Source of the DNA: Macrobrachium rosenbergii
Taxonomy: Eukaryota > Arthropoda > Malacostraca > Decapoda > Palaemonidae
Direction: 5' to 3'
DNA length: 64,000 nt
NCBI RefSeq assembly: GCF_040412425.1
Contig: NC_089782.1
Span: 23,057,622-23,121,621, forward strand
The number at the start of each line of letters is the position of its first letter. The stretch's first letter is position 1. Shown here in pieces: positions 38,963-52,164 of this stretch. The notes beneath the pieces are model-generated. The model was not told the origin of the DNA. It searched no databases and saw only the letters and a list, made by a program, of their open reading frames with translations. Made by a program: the position numbers and the translations under genes.

Positions 38963-39648
38963 CCCACACATGGGGGAGACTTAGAATAAAAGGAGAATCG
39001 GGGGGAAAATACATTATGTGAGGAGAGACAGAAGATAATGCATGACGTACCACCTGATAAGGAAGAAGACACTATCCAAATGACTAGCCAAAGGTATCCT
39101 CAACACTGACAGAGAAGCTCTTCCTGAAAGTTATTCTACATATTGTCTGAAGTTACTTTAGAATTTTTCTTGACCATTCAACATGTTTGTTAATTTATAC
39201 CATTGCATTTGGATTTTATCATGTAGTTCATACTTGAGTTAACTCTTAAAACTGGGTCACTAATGATTCACCCCACTTCTGTACCATGCTACAGAGGTCT
39301 TTCTATGTGAGGCTTCCAAAAACAACACTAAGCACTTCAAATTATAATGAATGGTCTGTACTGTAAAAAAAAATAAAAAAGCTCCCATTCAAAACAGAGT
39401 GAATCTCCAATTCAGTTTCTTCTGAAACAAAGAAAGCATGGTTTTTCTGCCATATATTCACTCTCATTTAATATACAGTACAATGTGTCTCACTGACCAA
39501 CTCCTCAATACTTTTGACTTGACTTAGTATAAATAACAAATTTCATACTGGTTTTCTGAAGGAGACAATTTTCAACTAAACAAATCATGTTGTTTTATAT
39601 GACCTTAAAATGAAGATGGGGTATGAAACTATGGAAGAGAAAGTTGGT

Positions 39649-39652
<4 letters not shown>

Positions 39653-39711
<59 letters not shown>

Positions 39712-39717
39712 TGTGTG
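39653..39717. repeat. (GA)n microsatellite with short (GT)n
   Basis: Long pure GA run ending in GTGTGTG. Confidence 0.97.
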
Positions 39718-40880
39718 TGAAGTCATCAGCAACCAAATGTAGCAAGGCAATCCAGATTCTCATGAACACCCAACTGTCTACTGACCACTCCCACTCTGAA
39801 TCTGCCTAGATGGTCAGGCACACACATACTCTTAAATTTCCTGCAAGTAGTTGCAGGGTTCATTATGCCTTACTTTCAGTTACAGTATATAGTATTCTGA
39901 TTGGAATCTCTTGCCATGTATACTGCATTAACTCACTTCCCTAATTAAAAACCAGTACCTGTACAGTATATAACAAGCTGATGCTACTAGCAGAAAGATA
40001 ACCACCCATTCAGCTAAGTCATCTACACATCAACTATTGATATGATCCAGTAGAATTTCAGTAAAAATCAGAATGATTTGCAATGGAAAACTAAACCATG
40101 TCTTTTGAGACCACAACAGTAAGCCATGAAGAAGTTTTAAAAGGTTTGGTTATCTACGCTAATGCAATCACCTCCATAGCATCCTTATCTGAATAAACAT
40201 GTTATGCAATATCTGTACTTGACTTCTTAAAATTAAACTGATACACAGCAGAGTATTACCTACTTCAACTAAAAAACTTCAATCAAAACCCCCATTCAAA
40301 GATACAACTATAACATGTTTGCAGTTCAACCTTTTTAATGTAAGACTGTACACCAGGTTACAAATGGGTCACTAATAATGTATAGTTGCTGTATACTAAT
40401 CAACACAGTACATATGTATTTGTATAACCTAGATGTGTTTCAGATTTGAAAAAACCAAACAAAATCATCACAGAACCTCAGAAACATCCAAATTCTAACG
40501 GTCAGAACGTTAGCAATAGCTATCTCAGTTGCCCTATATCAACTATGAAGGACAATTTTTATCTATATGAAAACTTTTAAGGAACGCTGCTGAATTCGTA
40601 CAAATTGTTATGCCATACTTATTACTTATGTAATTAAAATAGTGAGGCTTTTACTGTAAATGGTTGTTTTGATCTACATTTTTTACAAACTGAAAAACAT
40701 TAACTTTATCATCATTGGTAGAAAGAAAGGCCTTACCATTAACTAGTTTAACCTGCTGGACTCTGAGACAATTATGATAAGAACATACTAAGATAATATT
40801 TCTCCAAATTTATCTTGACAATCAAGTTTAACCTCTTAAACCTGTATTATCAGAAGCAGAGGGGTGAAGTAATTTTAAAG

Positions 40881-40885
<5 letters not shown>

Positions 40886-40954
<69 letters not shown>
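40886..40954. repeat. (GA)n microsatellite
   Basis: Pure run of about 34 units. Confidence 0.98.
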
Positions 40955-40957
<3 letters not shown>

Positions 40958-41999
40958 AAGGGTTTGACACACCAAAGCTAAACCCCTAGACTGCTGCTCA
41001 CCTGCACAGCACAACACAAATGGCCAAACCTAAAATACTCGAGCATTTACAAAGAACAAAAAACTGTAATGTGCAGAAAACTAATTCAACACCAAATGAA
41101 AAAGTACACAAGCTAATTCATCATCAATTAAAAACAATAGTAGAAAAAAGCAGACTCTCCATTAAGTTGAAAGTAACAAAAATCCACAAAAGGCACTGGA
41201 GATTCAAGCAGATTATACAGTAACTTATAGCCTTTTACCATTCAATTTTTGAGTGGATTATAAATTTACTTATAGCCTTTCCCTATTCAATTTTTGAACA
41301 GCCTCCCAACTGAAATGCATCAGAATTAAATCCTATGCAAAACATCTGATCTGTATAGTTTAAGAATAAGATGTTAAACATGAAAATGTCTCCCTGGAAG
41401 TGTACTGCCTCTGTATATAACCTTTGAATATCACAGGGCATGCTGTAATGATGTAACCAAACAAAAAAGCAAAAAATATTTCACTTCTCTAAGCAACTCA
41501 CTTTGATGTACCTAGTTCTAACAAATAATACTTCAAAGTCTGACTGAGTCACTCAAAATCAAGGACATGTGGGTTAATAACCTTGCATTTTATTCAACAA
41601 GATTTTCCCTCCCCCTCCCCCAACCTTCCTCAAAAGTAGAGAAAACAAGAAACATTGGCCAACACATACCATAATGTTTAACAGTGTTCAATTTTGAGAC
41701 CAAATAAAGATTAGCGCAACTCCTTACCATCAAAATCAAAATGGCTATATTAACTTTACATGATAAATATATCCTCTCCATTAGAGAAATATTGAGAAAA
41801 TAAACCATTACCAAAAGGCTTGCTTTAGAAGAGAGTGAGCAACAACAAAAGGGTATATATATATAAAACCCTATACTAAGAGTTTCAGCTAAGTCCCTTC
41901 CACAGTAGAGGCAGAATTACAAAAGCTTTCTAAAAATAAAACTTTTCATAAATGGTTTTACATCTGCTTTTCCTTTTAAGGAGTTGGATGTGAAATATG

Positions 42000-43440
42000 C
42001 TCTCTCCTTTCTTCTCTGTCCTATACTCTGTTTACTGGAACTGCCATCAGGCATAGATTTTCATCTATTCCCTTTCTCCATGATTTCCTGACCCTTCCAT
42101 CAAGTCTTCGACCTACTTCTGTATTTACTGACCTTCCGTCCAAACTGTTCCTCATCCCTTTTCAACTCATTTCAATCCTTGAGAAATCAAGTCTTTTTGC
42201 CATTCTCCTGACACCAAACCTCTCCACCATTTCTCAATCTGTGGTACAATCTTCGCACCATGCACTGACCATGAATCTTGACATTTCATGATCACACCCT
42301 TCCTAAATATCCACTAACTTCCTTAGCAGTGCCAACATTTCTGCTGCATAATATAGTAGTAGTACATTTCAATTTGTCAGTAATCTAGCTCCTGTCTCTA
42401 TTCCATACATGTTGCAGCTATTCTCTTACTGCTCTCTCAACTCCCCTCTTCTCCCTTGGCTTTTGTAATGCATTCTGAGCACCAAAATCTCTTACCCCTT
42501 GTGTATTTTGTAAGCTTGAGTGTCTCAGGTCTCACGTGACACCACAGCACAGTATATAGTTTAGCATCAACGCCTACATTTTCCCACAACCACCACATTG
42601 GCACTTTCCTGACTACTTTTTCCTTTGTCTCCTTTCCAGTCATCATAAGCTTCTTTTTTTTTTTTTCATTTATTTGTGAGCCCTCTCCTCTCCTCCCCTT
42701 TCCATTCTTCCACCTTTTTTTAAACATTTCCACAAACTTTTCCTGATATTCTGCTGTCCACACTAGGTTACATTCATGAAGCAGCTATGAGTGAGGAGTT
42801 CAGCTTCTTCCATTACTATAATAAACAGCAAGGGGGATCAGCACTGGTCCTTGGTGGCCACCATCACTGATTTCAAGCTTCTGATGCACCTGCCACTGTC
42901 TTCACACTAAGGGTACTATTATAACAGATTAACATCACTGGCTTCCCATGATTTTCTGGTACCCTCTACATTCCAATCCCCATTTACTTTTTGCTCAATA
43001 CTGTACTCGGTCAAATGCTTTTCAAGATCCTAAAAAAGAGTTCCTTTACATGGTACTTTTCGTCTTGATAAAAGCTGCTTCTGTTAAATAAGAGGTATAG
43101 CTTCTTTACATGGCACTACTCTCCTTCAGCACTTTGCCTTGATGACCCAGGCAGTCACAATGCCAGTTAATCCCAAGTTACTTACATTGTCAAACATCTC
43201 AGGTGTTTTCACGGCATACTCAAATTGTCTAATTACTATTCTGTATCTTCCACACTGCAGCGCATCCATTTTTTTTTATTTCTAAGTCTCAAGGATGACC
43301 ATCTCTCCAGCTACTTTTAAAAACCATTTATTATTCTGGATGTTCCTAGGGTTTTTCCATATGTCATCTTCCCAACATACCTTTTAACCTCTTCACCTAC
43401 TATGTTCTCTACTGGCCCTTCTATTATTTGAGTTCATTAA
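42000..43440 (-). pseudogene. Decayed LINE 3' region
   Basis: Minus-strand translation near 42050-42250 gives FGVRRMAKRLDFSRIE and further on RRLDGRVRKSWRKGIDENLC then PVNRV. This matches the pattern of arthropod LINE ORF2 tails (GRPRKxWxxxIxEDL). A 108-aa open stretch at 42763-42437 may be another piece but has no diagnostic motif. The left and right limits are uncertain. Confidence 0.45.
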
Positions 43441-46400
43441 TTAAAGTTTGATCTCATGAGTCCGCTTCTGCCAATGTTCATTCACTTCATTCAGAGGTTT
43501 CAAAATATTGTTTCCATCATTCCAGTATCATTTTATTCAAACTTTAATTACTACATTGTTCTATTCCATATACTTCCCCCTTCACATTTTTCTCAACCAC
43601 TTTGCTATCCTGAATATTTTCTCTTCCCTCTACTTTGCTGTCATTCCGACTTCATTCGTCCCACCTACTCCTCCTTGCTCCTGCCACCAAGCTTTTAGCA
43701 TTCTTCCTCTTTTTCCCTAATACATCTCCACCCTCTTCCCTGCCCGTCCCCTGCCAGAACTTAAAGATTCTCTTCCTGTCTGTATTTTCACACCAGAACC
43801 ACCTCTCACTCTCTCAATATCCATTCCCCAATATCACTCTGCATACTACTTTTCCAGCCTTTGATATATATTCTTTAAATGATTTCTATTGACCACTTTT
43901 TCTTAATATATAAGCAATCACCTTTTCTTGATATGCCTTTTTAATTCATTCATATTTCAGTTTCCATGGCTTTCTTTTCTGACGGGCTCTCTTCCATCTT
44001 TTATCCCCTCAATATTAAGCAATTTACAGAAATCTACATTGAGTTAGCCTGCTTAACCTTGTATAAGAAGGAATAACACTTGATCACACACACACACACA
44101 CAAAAGAAGGCTATGGCTAGCACAATACAGAACTACTGTGTTGCAAGAGCAAGCATTGAGTTCAATGTTATTCATTCATTTTTCAACTATTTTATGTGTA
44201 CTATATATACTGCACATACCACTGATTATATACAGCTGAAATATGCCTGTCAAGTATCAGTTCCTCTAAAAGTAAGTACTATATAGAGAATAAATAAGCT
44301 TCCATACTAAATGAAAGTATTACAACAAATAGCAAGTCTTTCCCAGACAAACTGATCCCAATATGAAACAGAGAACCAAATGATATTTCTTAATATTATT
44401 GTACTTAAGCTCCTGAGGAACAATTCAAAAAAAGATAACATTAAATGCCTTCACTCAAAACCAGCACCAGCCAAAGAGATTAGTTAGGTACCCCAGTTGG
44501 AAATTCAACGAGCTGCCCTTTGCACCTGTTGCTTCACCAACATCACCTTTATTTATGAAGTAAATGTGATGAGGATAATCCCTTCCAACCTACCACAGTC
44601 CCTTTAACCCATGCTTTCTCTTCACATCCATTCAATCACATTAATGCAAAAGCAATATTTTGCCTGGAAGGCTAAATGACTGAACTCTTTACTGTACTTA
44701 TTTCTTCAGCTGCAATATCTATGCTCCATCTTTGTAACAAAATTCTACAAAATTTGCAAAATGCCTACCTCCTTTCACTAATATCTGTTATGAAATTTAT
44801 ATATGCAGTATAAAAATTTCAGACAGGTCCATTACTTTAGTCTTTGTCTCAGACCTTTCAGCTACTTGATAATGAAAACATGCACAAAAGCACCCTTTCC
44901 TCTGCCAATCAGATATATACTGTAAAGCACCTCCAGCTACCTAATCATCCTACAGAACAAAGACTTTGTTATAATATTAAAATATATAAACGCTGAACTC
45001 TGTACTGTCATAGAAAACTGATCAAATATCTGTACGTTGCATTGTTAAGAGCTGATCATAAAAGAATACAAATGCACCTACCTATCTAATACTGTACTAA
45101 CCATCCCCCTAGGGGAGGGTAAAGAAACAATTGATTTAAGGACTCTGACATGACAACAACAAAGGTTTTTGATGCAGCAAGACAAGAGTAGCATATTCAG
45201 TAATGAAACACCACAATTTGTAATCTTCAACTATCAGCCTATACCACAAATGAAAGAACAACTTTGCACTATGACACTCCCTATATTTGGACTACAAGCT
45301 GGCCTATGAAGCTATAGAAATGTAGGGAACTCAGTGACAAAGATTGAATCCTAATCAATCTTACCATAAACAACAATATCAAGTCATAATTAAACACTTC
45401 ATTAATGCAAAAATTCAATTCAGCACTCTCCCTTCCAAACCCTAAACTATGCCTTAAAATGTTAAAAAAAATCACCTTTCTACAATAAAAACCACAACAG
45501 CAATGAAGTACAAATACGTATTGACAACCAATTTTAAATGAAGGCTACTGATAGAAAGAAAAATTGGTATAAAATTTATGAAACAAGTTACTTCAAAAGT
45601 CAATGTAAGTGGACACGCACCAACACATGAAAATTTTAACAGTGAGGTTATATGATGTTTTCACCTGATACATCTTTTGAAATATGAATTACAAAAATTT
45701 CAAAAAACTGTACAATGCTAGTCAGCTTACATAACATATCACAGGCCTATTGATCACTCAAAATAATCTTACCTTCTTCATCCAAGCTCTTTTGAAAATT
45801 AAAACACATTATGGGGATGGGTCGCATAACCACTCTGCTTGTAGCAAATGTCTATGATAGTGTACTGTACTAGTTGCCTTCTATATTTTTTAGCCATAAC
45901 AAAACTACTACTTTCCTTTCAAAATATGGATTAAAGCAACCTCATATTTCAAATTATTTTACTGCTGAGACTATCCTTTAATCCATTTCCACTGAAAACT
46001 CACGGAGCTGGTGTTACAAGCAGAATTTCTTACTAATCAGGCATTTATTTTGCTGAAATTCTGCAAGTAACTACTGGTGGTATTTGTCCACTGCAGTTAT
46101 TAGGCTACTGTATCTGCAATAAGCTAGCATACCCAAAGAATGACTAGGTTAACTTCTGTCTATGATCTAATTTCAACACCACAAGCCTAGGCTATCTAAT
46201 TTCAACACCACACGCCTAGGATACAGAAATTCTGACAAGGCATTCACAACTTCAAAATCTTGCTGTTTTAACAGTTCAGAAGGGTAATACTATAATTCTT
46301 TCTTACCATTAAATTCAATAAACACCTATATGCATTTTGTAATTTTTTCTTTATAGACTATTAAGAGCAGGTGGGTACAACCTTATGAATACCTAGTAAA

Positions 46401-46632
46401 TTCCTGAAGCCCTCTATTTTTTTTTAACAAGATCTGTAACTTGTTGGACATTCAGTTTAGACTTACACTTGCAGTGAATGTACCAAAGAATACAACTTGC
46501 CAAATCTCCTTTTTTTTTTTAGTCAATACATACATAGTATTAATTAACTAAACGTTTTTAACTTCTCATGATTAAATTTCCACAATGTTTGGAATGATCA
46601 TGGCATAATCCCTTCAACCGGATTCCTAACTC
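43441..46632. other. No gene recognised
   Basis: The first 450 bp is pyrimidine-rich on the plus strand and makes overlapping open frames in two registers, typical of composition rather than coding. The rest is AT-rich. Confidence 0.5.
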
Positions 46633-47468
46633 TGTTTTTAAGACCTCACGTGAATCAGTAAACTAGTAAATTTCCCATGATGGTAATGCATGGATTCCCA
46701 ATTGCCATTGTTTTTAAGACCTTAAGTGAATCAGTAAGCTAGTAAATTTCCCATGATGGTAATGCATGGATTCCCAATTGCCATTGTTTTTAAGACCTTA
46801 AGTGAATCAGTAAGCTAGTAAATTTCCCATGATGGTAATTTCCCAGTGCCATTGGTAATGAATCAAGTAAATTTCCAATGCATGGCCATTGTTTTTAAGA
46901 CCTTAAGTGAATCAGTAAACTAGTAAATTTCCCATGATGGTAATGCATGGATTCCCAATTGCCATTGTTTTTAAGATTTCCCATGATGGTAATGCATGGA
47001 CCATTGTTTTTAGGCATAAGTGAATCAGTAAAATTTTCCATGATGGTAATGCATGGATTCCCAATTCCATTGTTTTTAAGACCTTAAGTGAATCATTGAA
47101 ATTTCCCATTGTTTTTTAAGACCTTAAGTGAATCAGTAAGCTGGTAAATTTCCCATGATGGTTTTTAAGACCTTAAGTGAATCAGGATTCCCTTAAGTGA
47201 ATTATTTCCCATGATGGTAATTAGTTCCCAATTGCCATTGTTTAAGACCTTAAGTGAATCAGTAAGCTAGTAAATTTCCGCATGGATTCCCAATTGCCAT
47301 TGTTTGACCTTAGAAGTGCAGTAAATTTCCCAATTCCCAACTGTCATTGTTTTTAAGACAGTGAATCAGTAAGCTAGTAAATTTCCCATGATGGTACTGC
47401 ATGGATTCCCAACTGTTATTGTTTTTAAGACAAGTGAATCAGTAAGCTAGTAAATTTCCCATGACAGT
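46633..47468. repeat. About 77-bp minisatellite, partly scrambled
   Basis: The unit contains TTTTTAAGACCTTAAGTGAA, TCAGTAAGCTAGTAAATTTC, CCATGATGGTAATGCATGGA and TTCCCAATTGCCATTG. The first three units are clean. Those from 46840 to 47340 have many internal deletions and joined fragments. Confidence 0.9.
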
Positions 47469-48464
47469 TATTACCACGGCAAAATGTCTTGCATTTAAAG
47501 GATTTTTTTTTACTTGAGAATGAAATCTCACACTAATTAACCACACCCAAAAGTTATAAGCATGGTAAGCCCTCCCTCTTCCACTGAACCATAGTCAAGC
47601 CCCAACACTTCAAATACGCAATATGCCAAGTTACATTAGTCCTGGGCAACCAGCCCCAGCCACTTAGGATCTAGCAACTTTGATTAGGATGTATTGCTGT
47701 ACTTCATTCCTGTGATTTATGGCCCTCTCTGATTAGTTCCAGGCCAGGGTCAAGACCCAGCATCCTAGATCAGAATTTATCCTTCATACTTAATATTGGG
47801 GGTGGGGGTTTACAAATTGCACACATGAAACACACATTCTTCCCTCTGCTTTTCATGTGATTAATGCATTTTTGACTACGCACGTTGGTGCAATTCATTG
47901 ATTTTGGTTTTCCTTTATACATAACCCACAGTTTGTCGCCGAGGTTGTCCCGTGTTAAGATAAAGGGGTTGGGAAACTCAAAACTGTGCACTATACAAAA
48001 ATATTAATCGCAAAACATGCATATATTACGCGATGAATACTGTAGCTGAAAGTAATATAAGGTTCGTGAATGGTACTTGAAAAAATGTATTTACTAATGT
48101 AAATACATACAAAGGTTATTTTCTCTCAACTTTTCTTCCACTGTTCTTTGTAGTGACATTCTCCACTTATTTTACAATGCCCACATAGTTAAACTGCATG
48201 ACCCTAAGCTATAAACCTAAGCCTACTTATAAATCAAAAGCGACACTACATATTTGAGTTACAATGAGGTGAATTCACAGTAATGAATGTTTACCATTCC
48301 AGATGAAATGAAACCAAATATCTTTCAAAACCAAAACAAATTTGCCTAAAGAGTTTGGGGGGCATTATCTTGCCTCAGCTGTTTTCAGCATGGGAAATAA
48401 TGTGGTAAGTTGCACGAGGAATTAATTTACAGGACTTGAAGATGAACTGGAAAACCCACAGGCC

Positions 48465-49750
48465 CAAGGCTACATCTACTTCACGATAACCCTCTAGGTT
48501 GTAAGTACAACCCTGACCTGCCTAAATCTACTTCACAATAACCCTCTAGGTTGTAAGTAAGACCCTGACCCAGGGTTGGTGATTTTTTTTATTTAAAAAA
48601 AAAATTTTTTTAAATAAAAAAAATCAGTGATTTCATTTTTTTTATTTGATTTTTTATGTTAGATGTTTTTTTCATTCCTTTTTTTCCTCAAAATGTATTT
48701 TATGACAAAATCCACACAGTTCTGGCCAAAAGTATGTACTTGCAATTTCTTTTTTATACCAAAATAAATAGATGCAGCACAGTTATGTTCAAGTTTTTGT
48801 TAACCTCCAAACCATATTTTTCAATTTGTTTGCTTTCAAATTAAAAAAAATTAAAAAATTTTAAATGTAAAAATCATGATTTTTTTAATGAAAAAATCAA
48901 TGATTTAATCACTTGAATAAATCAATTTGATTTAATCATTGCCAACCCTGCCCTGACTTGCCTACATCCACTTCACAATAACCCTCTAGGTTGTAAGACC
49001 CTGACCTACCTACATCTACTTCACAACAACCCTCTAGGTTGTAAGTAAGACCCTGACCTGCCTACATCTACTTCACAACAACCCTCTAGGTTGTAAGTAA
49101 GACCCTGACCTGACTATATCTACTTCACAATAACCCTCTAGGTTGTAAGTAAGACCCTGACCCGCCTACATCTACTTCACAATAACCCTCTAGGTTGTAA
49201 GACCCTGACCTGCCTACATCTACTTCATAACAACCCTCTAGGTTGTAAGTAAGACCCTGACCTGCCGACATCCACTTCACAACAACCCTCTGGGTTGTAA
49301 GTAAGAACTGAGCCTGACATACCTACTTCACAATAACCCTCTAGGTTGTAAGTAACCCTGACCTGCCTACATCTACTTCACAATAACCCTCTAGGTTGTA
49401 AGACCCTGACCCGCCTACATCTACTTCACAACCTAACCCTCTAGGTTATGTAAGACCCTCACCTGCCTACACCCATCACTTCACAATAACCCTCTAGGTT
49501 GTGACCTGATACATCTACTTCACAACAACCCTCTAGGTTGTAAGTAAGACCCTCACCTGCCTATATCTACTTCACAATAACCCTCTAGGTTTGTAAGACC
49601 CTGACCCGCCTACATCTACTTCACAATAGCCCTCTAGGTTGTAATTAAGACCCTGACCTGCCTACATCTACTTCATAATAACCCTCTAGGTAAGTAAGAC
49701 CCTGACCTGCCTATATCTACATCACGATAACCTCTAGGTTGTAAGTAAAA
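48465..49750. repeat. About 51-bp minisatellite, roughly 18 copies
   Basis: The unit contains CCTGACCTGCCTACATCTAC, TTCACAATAACCCTCTAGG and TTGTAAGTAAGAC. Each unit has a small stem CAACC..GGTTG around CTCTA in its best copies. A hAT-like MITE (48571-48950) interrupts the third unit. Confidence 0.92.
48571..48950. mobile_element. hAT-type MITE (380 bp) inside a minisatellite
   Basis: The termini are CAGGGTTGGTGATT and, reverse-complemented from the right end, CAGGGTTGGCAATGATT. Flanking 8-mers are CCCTGACC (48563-48570) and CCCTGACT (48951-48958), consistent with a slightly mutated hAT duplication. The interior is almost pure A/T with AAATC/GATTT words. It interrupts the 51-bp tandem array, so it inserted after that array formed. 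Confidence 0.8.
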
Positions 49751-51249
49751 CCTGTCTTTAGGCCAAGCAATGCTACAACTGCATTATAATGACGCAAGAA
49801 ACATGTTAAAGGTGTGTATTCCTAAAATCAAGAAATTTTGGGTTAGTTCGATCCTCCACAAAACAGGCTACAAGTATACAGGAAGACTGCTAATAATTGT
49901 ATGCCTCGCCAAATAGGAGTTTAATATGGTCAAATATTAGTAATTTTTTTTCCAACACAAATATGAGATTAACTAAATAATAAGTCAAACATTTACATAA
50001 AAAACTATGACGTTTTCTACTGTTGTTGCTCTGAAAGTGTTCCATTACTTCATGGACACTGTTCGAGAAGTGTCTCAAATATTTTCTGACTTCTACCAAC
50101 ATGCGCAAAATGTGCTAGTGGCAAGGGCACCAACTTTATTACAGTAAATCTATGTAAAAAAAACTGACACTTAAACAACTCCTTATCCACCTGGAATAGC
50201 AGTGATCCCTGCCAACTGATAAAAAAAACTCTCCAAACGGAAATGAATTACCAGGACTGAGATATGACTAAAAAATGCATGTCTTCTGGCTGTTCTTTCT
50301 AACATTACAATAAAGGATGGCTTACGCTGTGCACAGAGCTATGGAAAAGAAAGCTGTCCCTTTACAAGTTATGACTTAAAGTGCTCTAGCCTATTATGTT
50401 GGGACGAACTCCTGCATTTAACTTTTAGATTTCTAGTGCTCTAGGTCAAATTAGGAACAGGATAAAGAGTCAAGGAGGGCACTCCCCAAAAGTCAGGTTA
50501 GGCAGCATCTCTGAATTTACTCTAAGCTTTACAGCACTCTAGGTCAAGTTTGAGTGGGCGGGGTTCCCAGGAGTGAAAGCATACCCAACCCTGTCAAGTA
50601 ATGACCTGGTGCCAAAGGTTAGGGTAGGTTACATTAGTGCAAGGAAGATAAGATGAATATCTTTCCTGTAATTGGCTCTGTGACATTTGTCTTTTATAAT
50701 ACTACAATAAATACTAATTATAGATGTGAGCCACATTTTTCTAATTGGTTACATTCGTAATATATGGGTAACTGGGCAAAAACAATATTGACTAGGCTAG
50801 TTTGCATCAACAATAAATCAGAAAGGCATGACATATAGCCTACGATAAGCTGTCTTAAAGTATATGGTTCATGTTGCTGGCATAAAACTTAAAAGTGTCA
50901 ATGTGCTACCTAGGCCCGTAGGCCATTTCTACATATATCTCATTTAGACCTATTTGATCATGAAATTAACAAGCCAATTGGACCTAAACATCTCCCACTA
51001 TCAGTCAAGAAAATAACTAAGCTAGGTTGGGCACTGCCAATTGCACATTCCCAAAACTCAAGTAAATGACCCTACTTCAACTATCTGTGATTATAAACCT
51101 TACTTTAGCCCATTATATGACGGCTAGGCTACAGCAGGTAAAGATGTAATTTAACAATAACCAGACAAGCTACGTTCCACTCTAGGGCTAGGCTATGCAC
51201 GAGTGCCTAGCTCGTGCAGTAAAAAGCTGAGCATAACGATTAATCATTC
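49751..51249. other. No gene recognised
   Basis: AT-rich DNA. AGTGCTCTAGGTCAAATT (about 50430) and AGCACTCTAGGTCAAGTTTG (about 50535) are near-duplicates. Confidence 0.5.
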
Positions 51250-52110
51250 CACCTGACGTGGGGGAACTATCTAAATGAGATAAAAGGGCTCGTGGCAAGC
51301 AAAAGAGTGTCGGAAATCTAACGGCAGCTGCACAACCAGCACCAATCCCAAGCAACGTCCCGTCCCGGAGGCAGCCGCGATGGGAAAGGCTGAAAATGAT
51401 GACCAGCCAATCACTCCATTTCGCGTGAGAGATTTATCTAAAGGGGTTCGAAAACGGCAAGAAGGGCGCTCTGTTCCCAAAGGGAGGAGGAGACGGCAAG
51501 ACCGTCACGATCATCATCCACTTCCTTCGCTTAACCTTTGAAGGGGCATTACCGGGATCCACTTCGGCACACGTCCGTCACCACCACCACCACCACCACA
51601 GCCGACATACGACAACGAAAGGAGGCACGACGTTGCAACGACGGCAAAATGGGAGAGAGCAGCGCCGTGATGACGACGATGACAACATCGTCATCGCATG
51701 ATCGTCGTCACCACCACCACCACCACCGTCACCACCACCACCACCGAAAAACCACCACAACAACAACATCACGATGATGATGATGACAATTTCCAACTTC
51801 TTCTTTTCCCCCTTCCCTGTTTTCCACACTCGCACTTCTCATCAACCAACCTGATGTTCCTTGTCCTTTCATTCGCTGCATATCAGTGTGTCCAGCGTAC
51901 ATATAAGTGTCACTTTTCGTACCCTAAACACACTTTTAAAATGGTCTGTTATATTGGCCCACACCACCAGTTGTTCACAATATCAGTCATTCACACAGCC
52001 ATGTTAGGGCTCGATATCACACAATAGACGCCTGGAAAACATAAGCACGTCGGCGCCGATAGATGGCGCCGGGGGCTCCTCTCGCTCGGACAAGTGACGG
52101 TCGCTCCTAA
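51250..52110 (-). promoter_or_regulatory. CpG-enriched candidate promoter / 5' region
   Basis: Composition shifts here from AT-rich to CpG-containing sequence: around 51340-51480, 51540-51700 and 52045-52115. It contains CAC/GTC trinucleotide runs (51577-51600 and 51706-51760) and a GGCGCC palindrome pair at 52050-52070. No convincing coding frame was found on either strand. A 55-codon plus-strand frame at 51379-51543 and a 79-codon His/Thr-rich frame at 51538-51777 match nothing I recognise and follow the triplet repeats. Because YTHDF lacks its first exon and this is the clearest such island upstream, I suggest it as that gene's promoter/5'UTR. It could equally serve a divergent plus-strand gene. 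Confidence 0.35.
52056..52069 (+). promoter_or_regulatory. CTCF-like motif
   Basis: CCGATAGATGGCGC matches the CTCF core consensus CCASYAGRKGGCRS at 12 of 14 positions. It overlaps a local GGCGCC inverted pair at the edge of the CpG-richer block. This is a motif match only. Confidence 0.3.
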
Positions 52111-52164
52111 GGGATTCGAACAAGTGAAGTAGTTGACTTCACAATAAACATAGACGGAGGCCTA

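Larger units (their letters stand above)
38963..41999. other. No gene recognised
   Basis: AT-rich DNA broken by two long GA microsatellites. No exon with recognisable similarity. Confidence 0.5.

Noticed and set aside
43456..43892. Three overlapping Pro/Ser/Phe-rich frames of 70-85 aa
   Set aside because: A pyrimidine-rich strand lacks stops in more than one register; no conserved motif or splice sites.
46633..49750. Considered as a CRISPR-like array because of regular repeats
   Set aside because: Units are contiguous without unique spacers, and the genome context is eukaryotic; these are minisatellites.
51538..51777. His/Thr-rich frame on the plus strand and its minus partner
   Set aside because: Composition is explained by CAC/GTC triplet repeats; no domain and no splice context.
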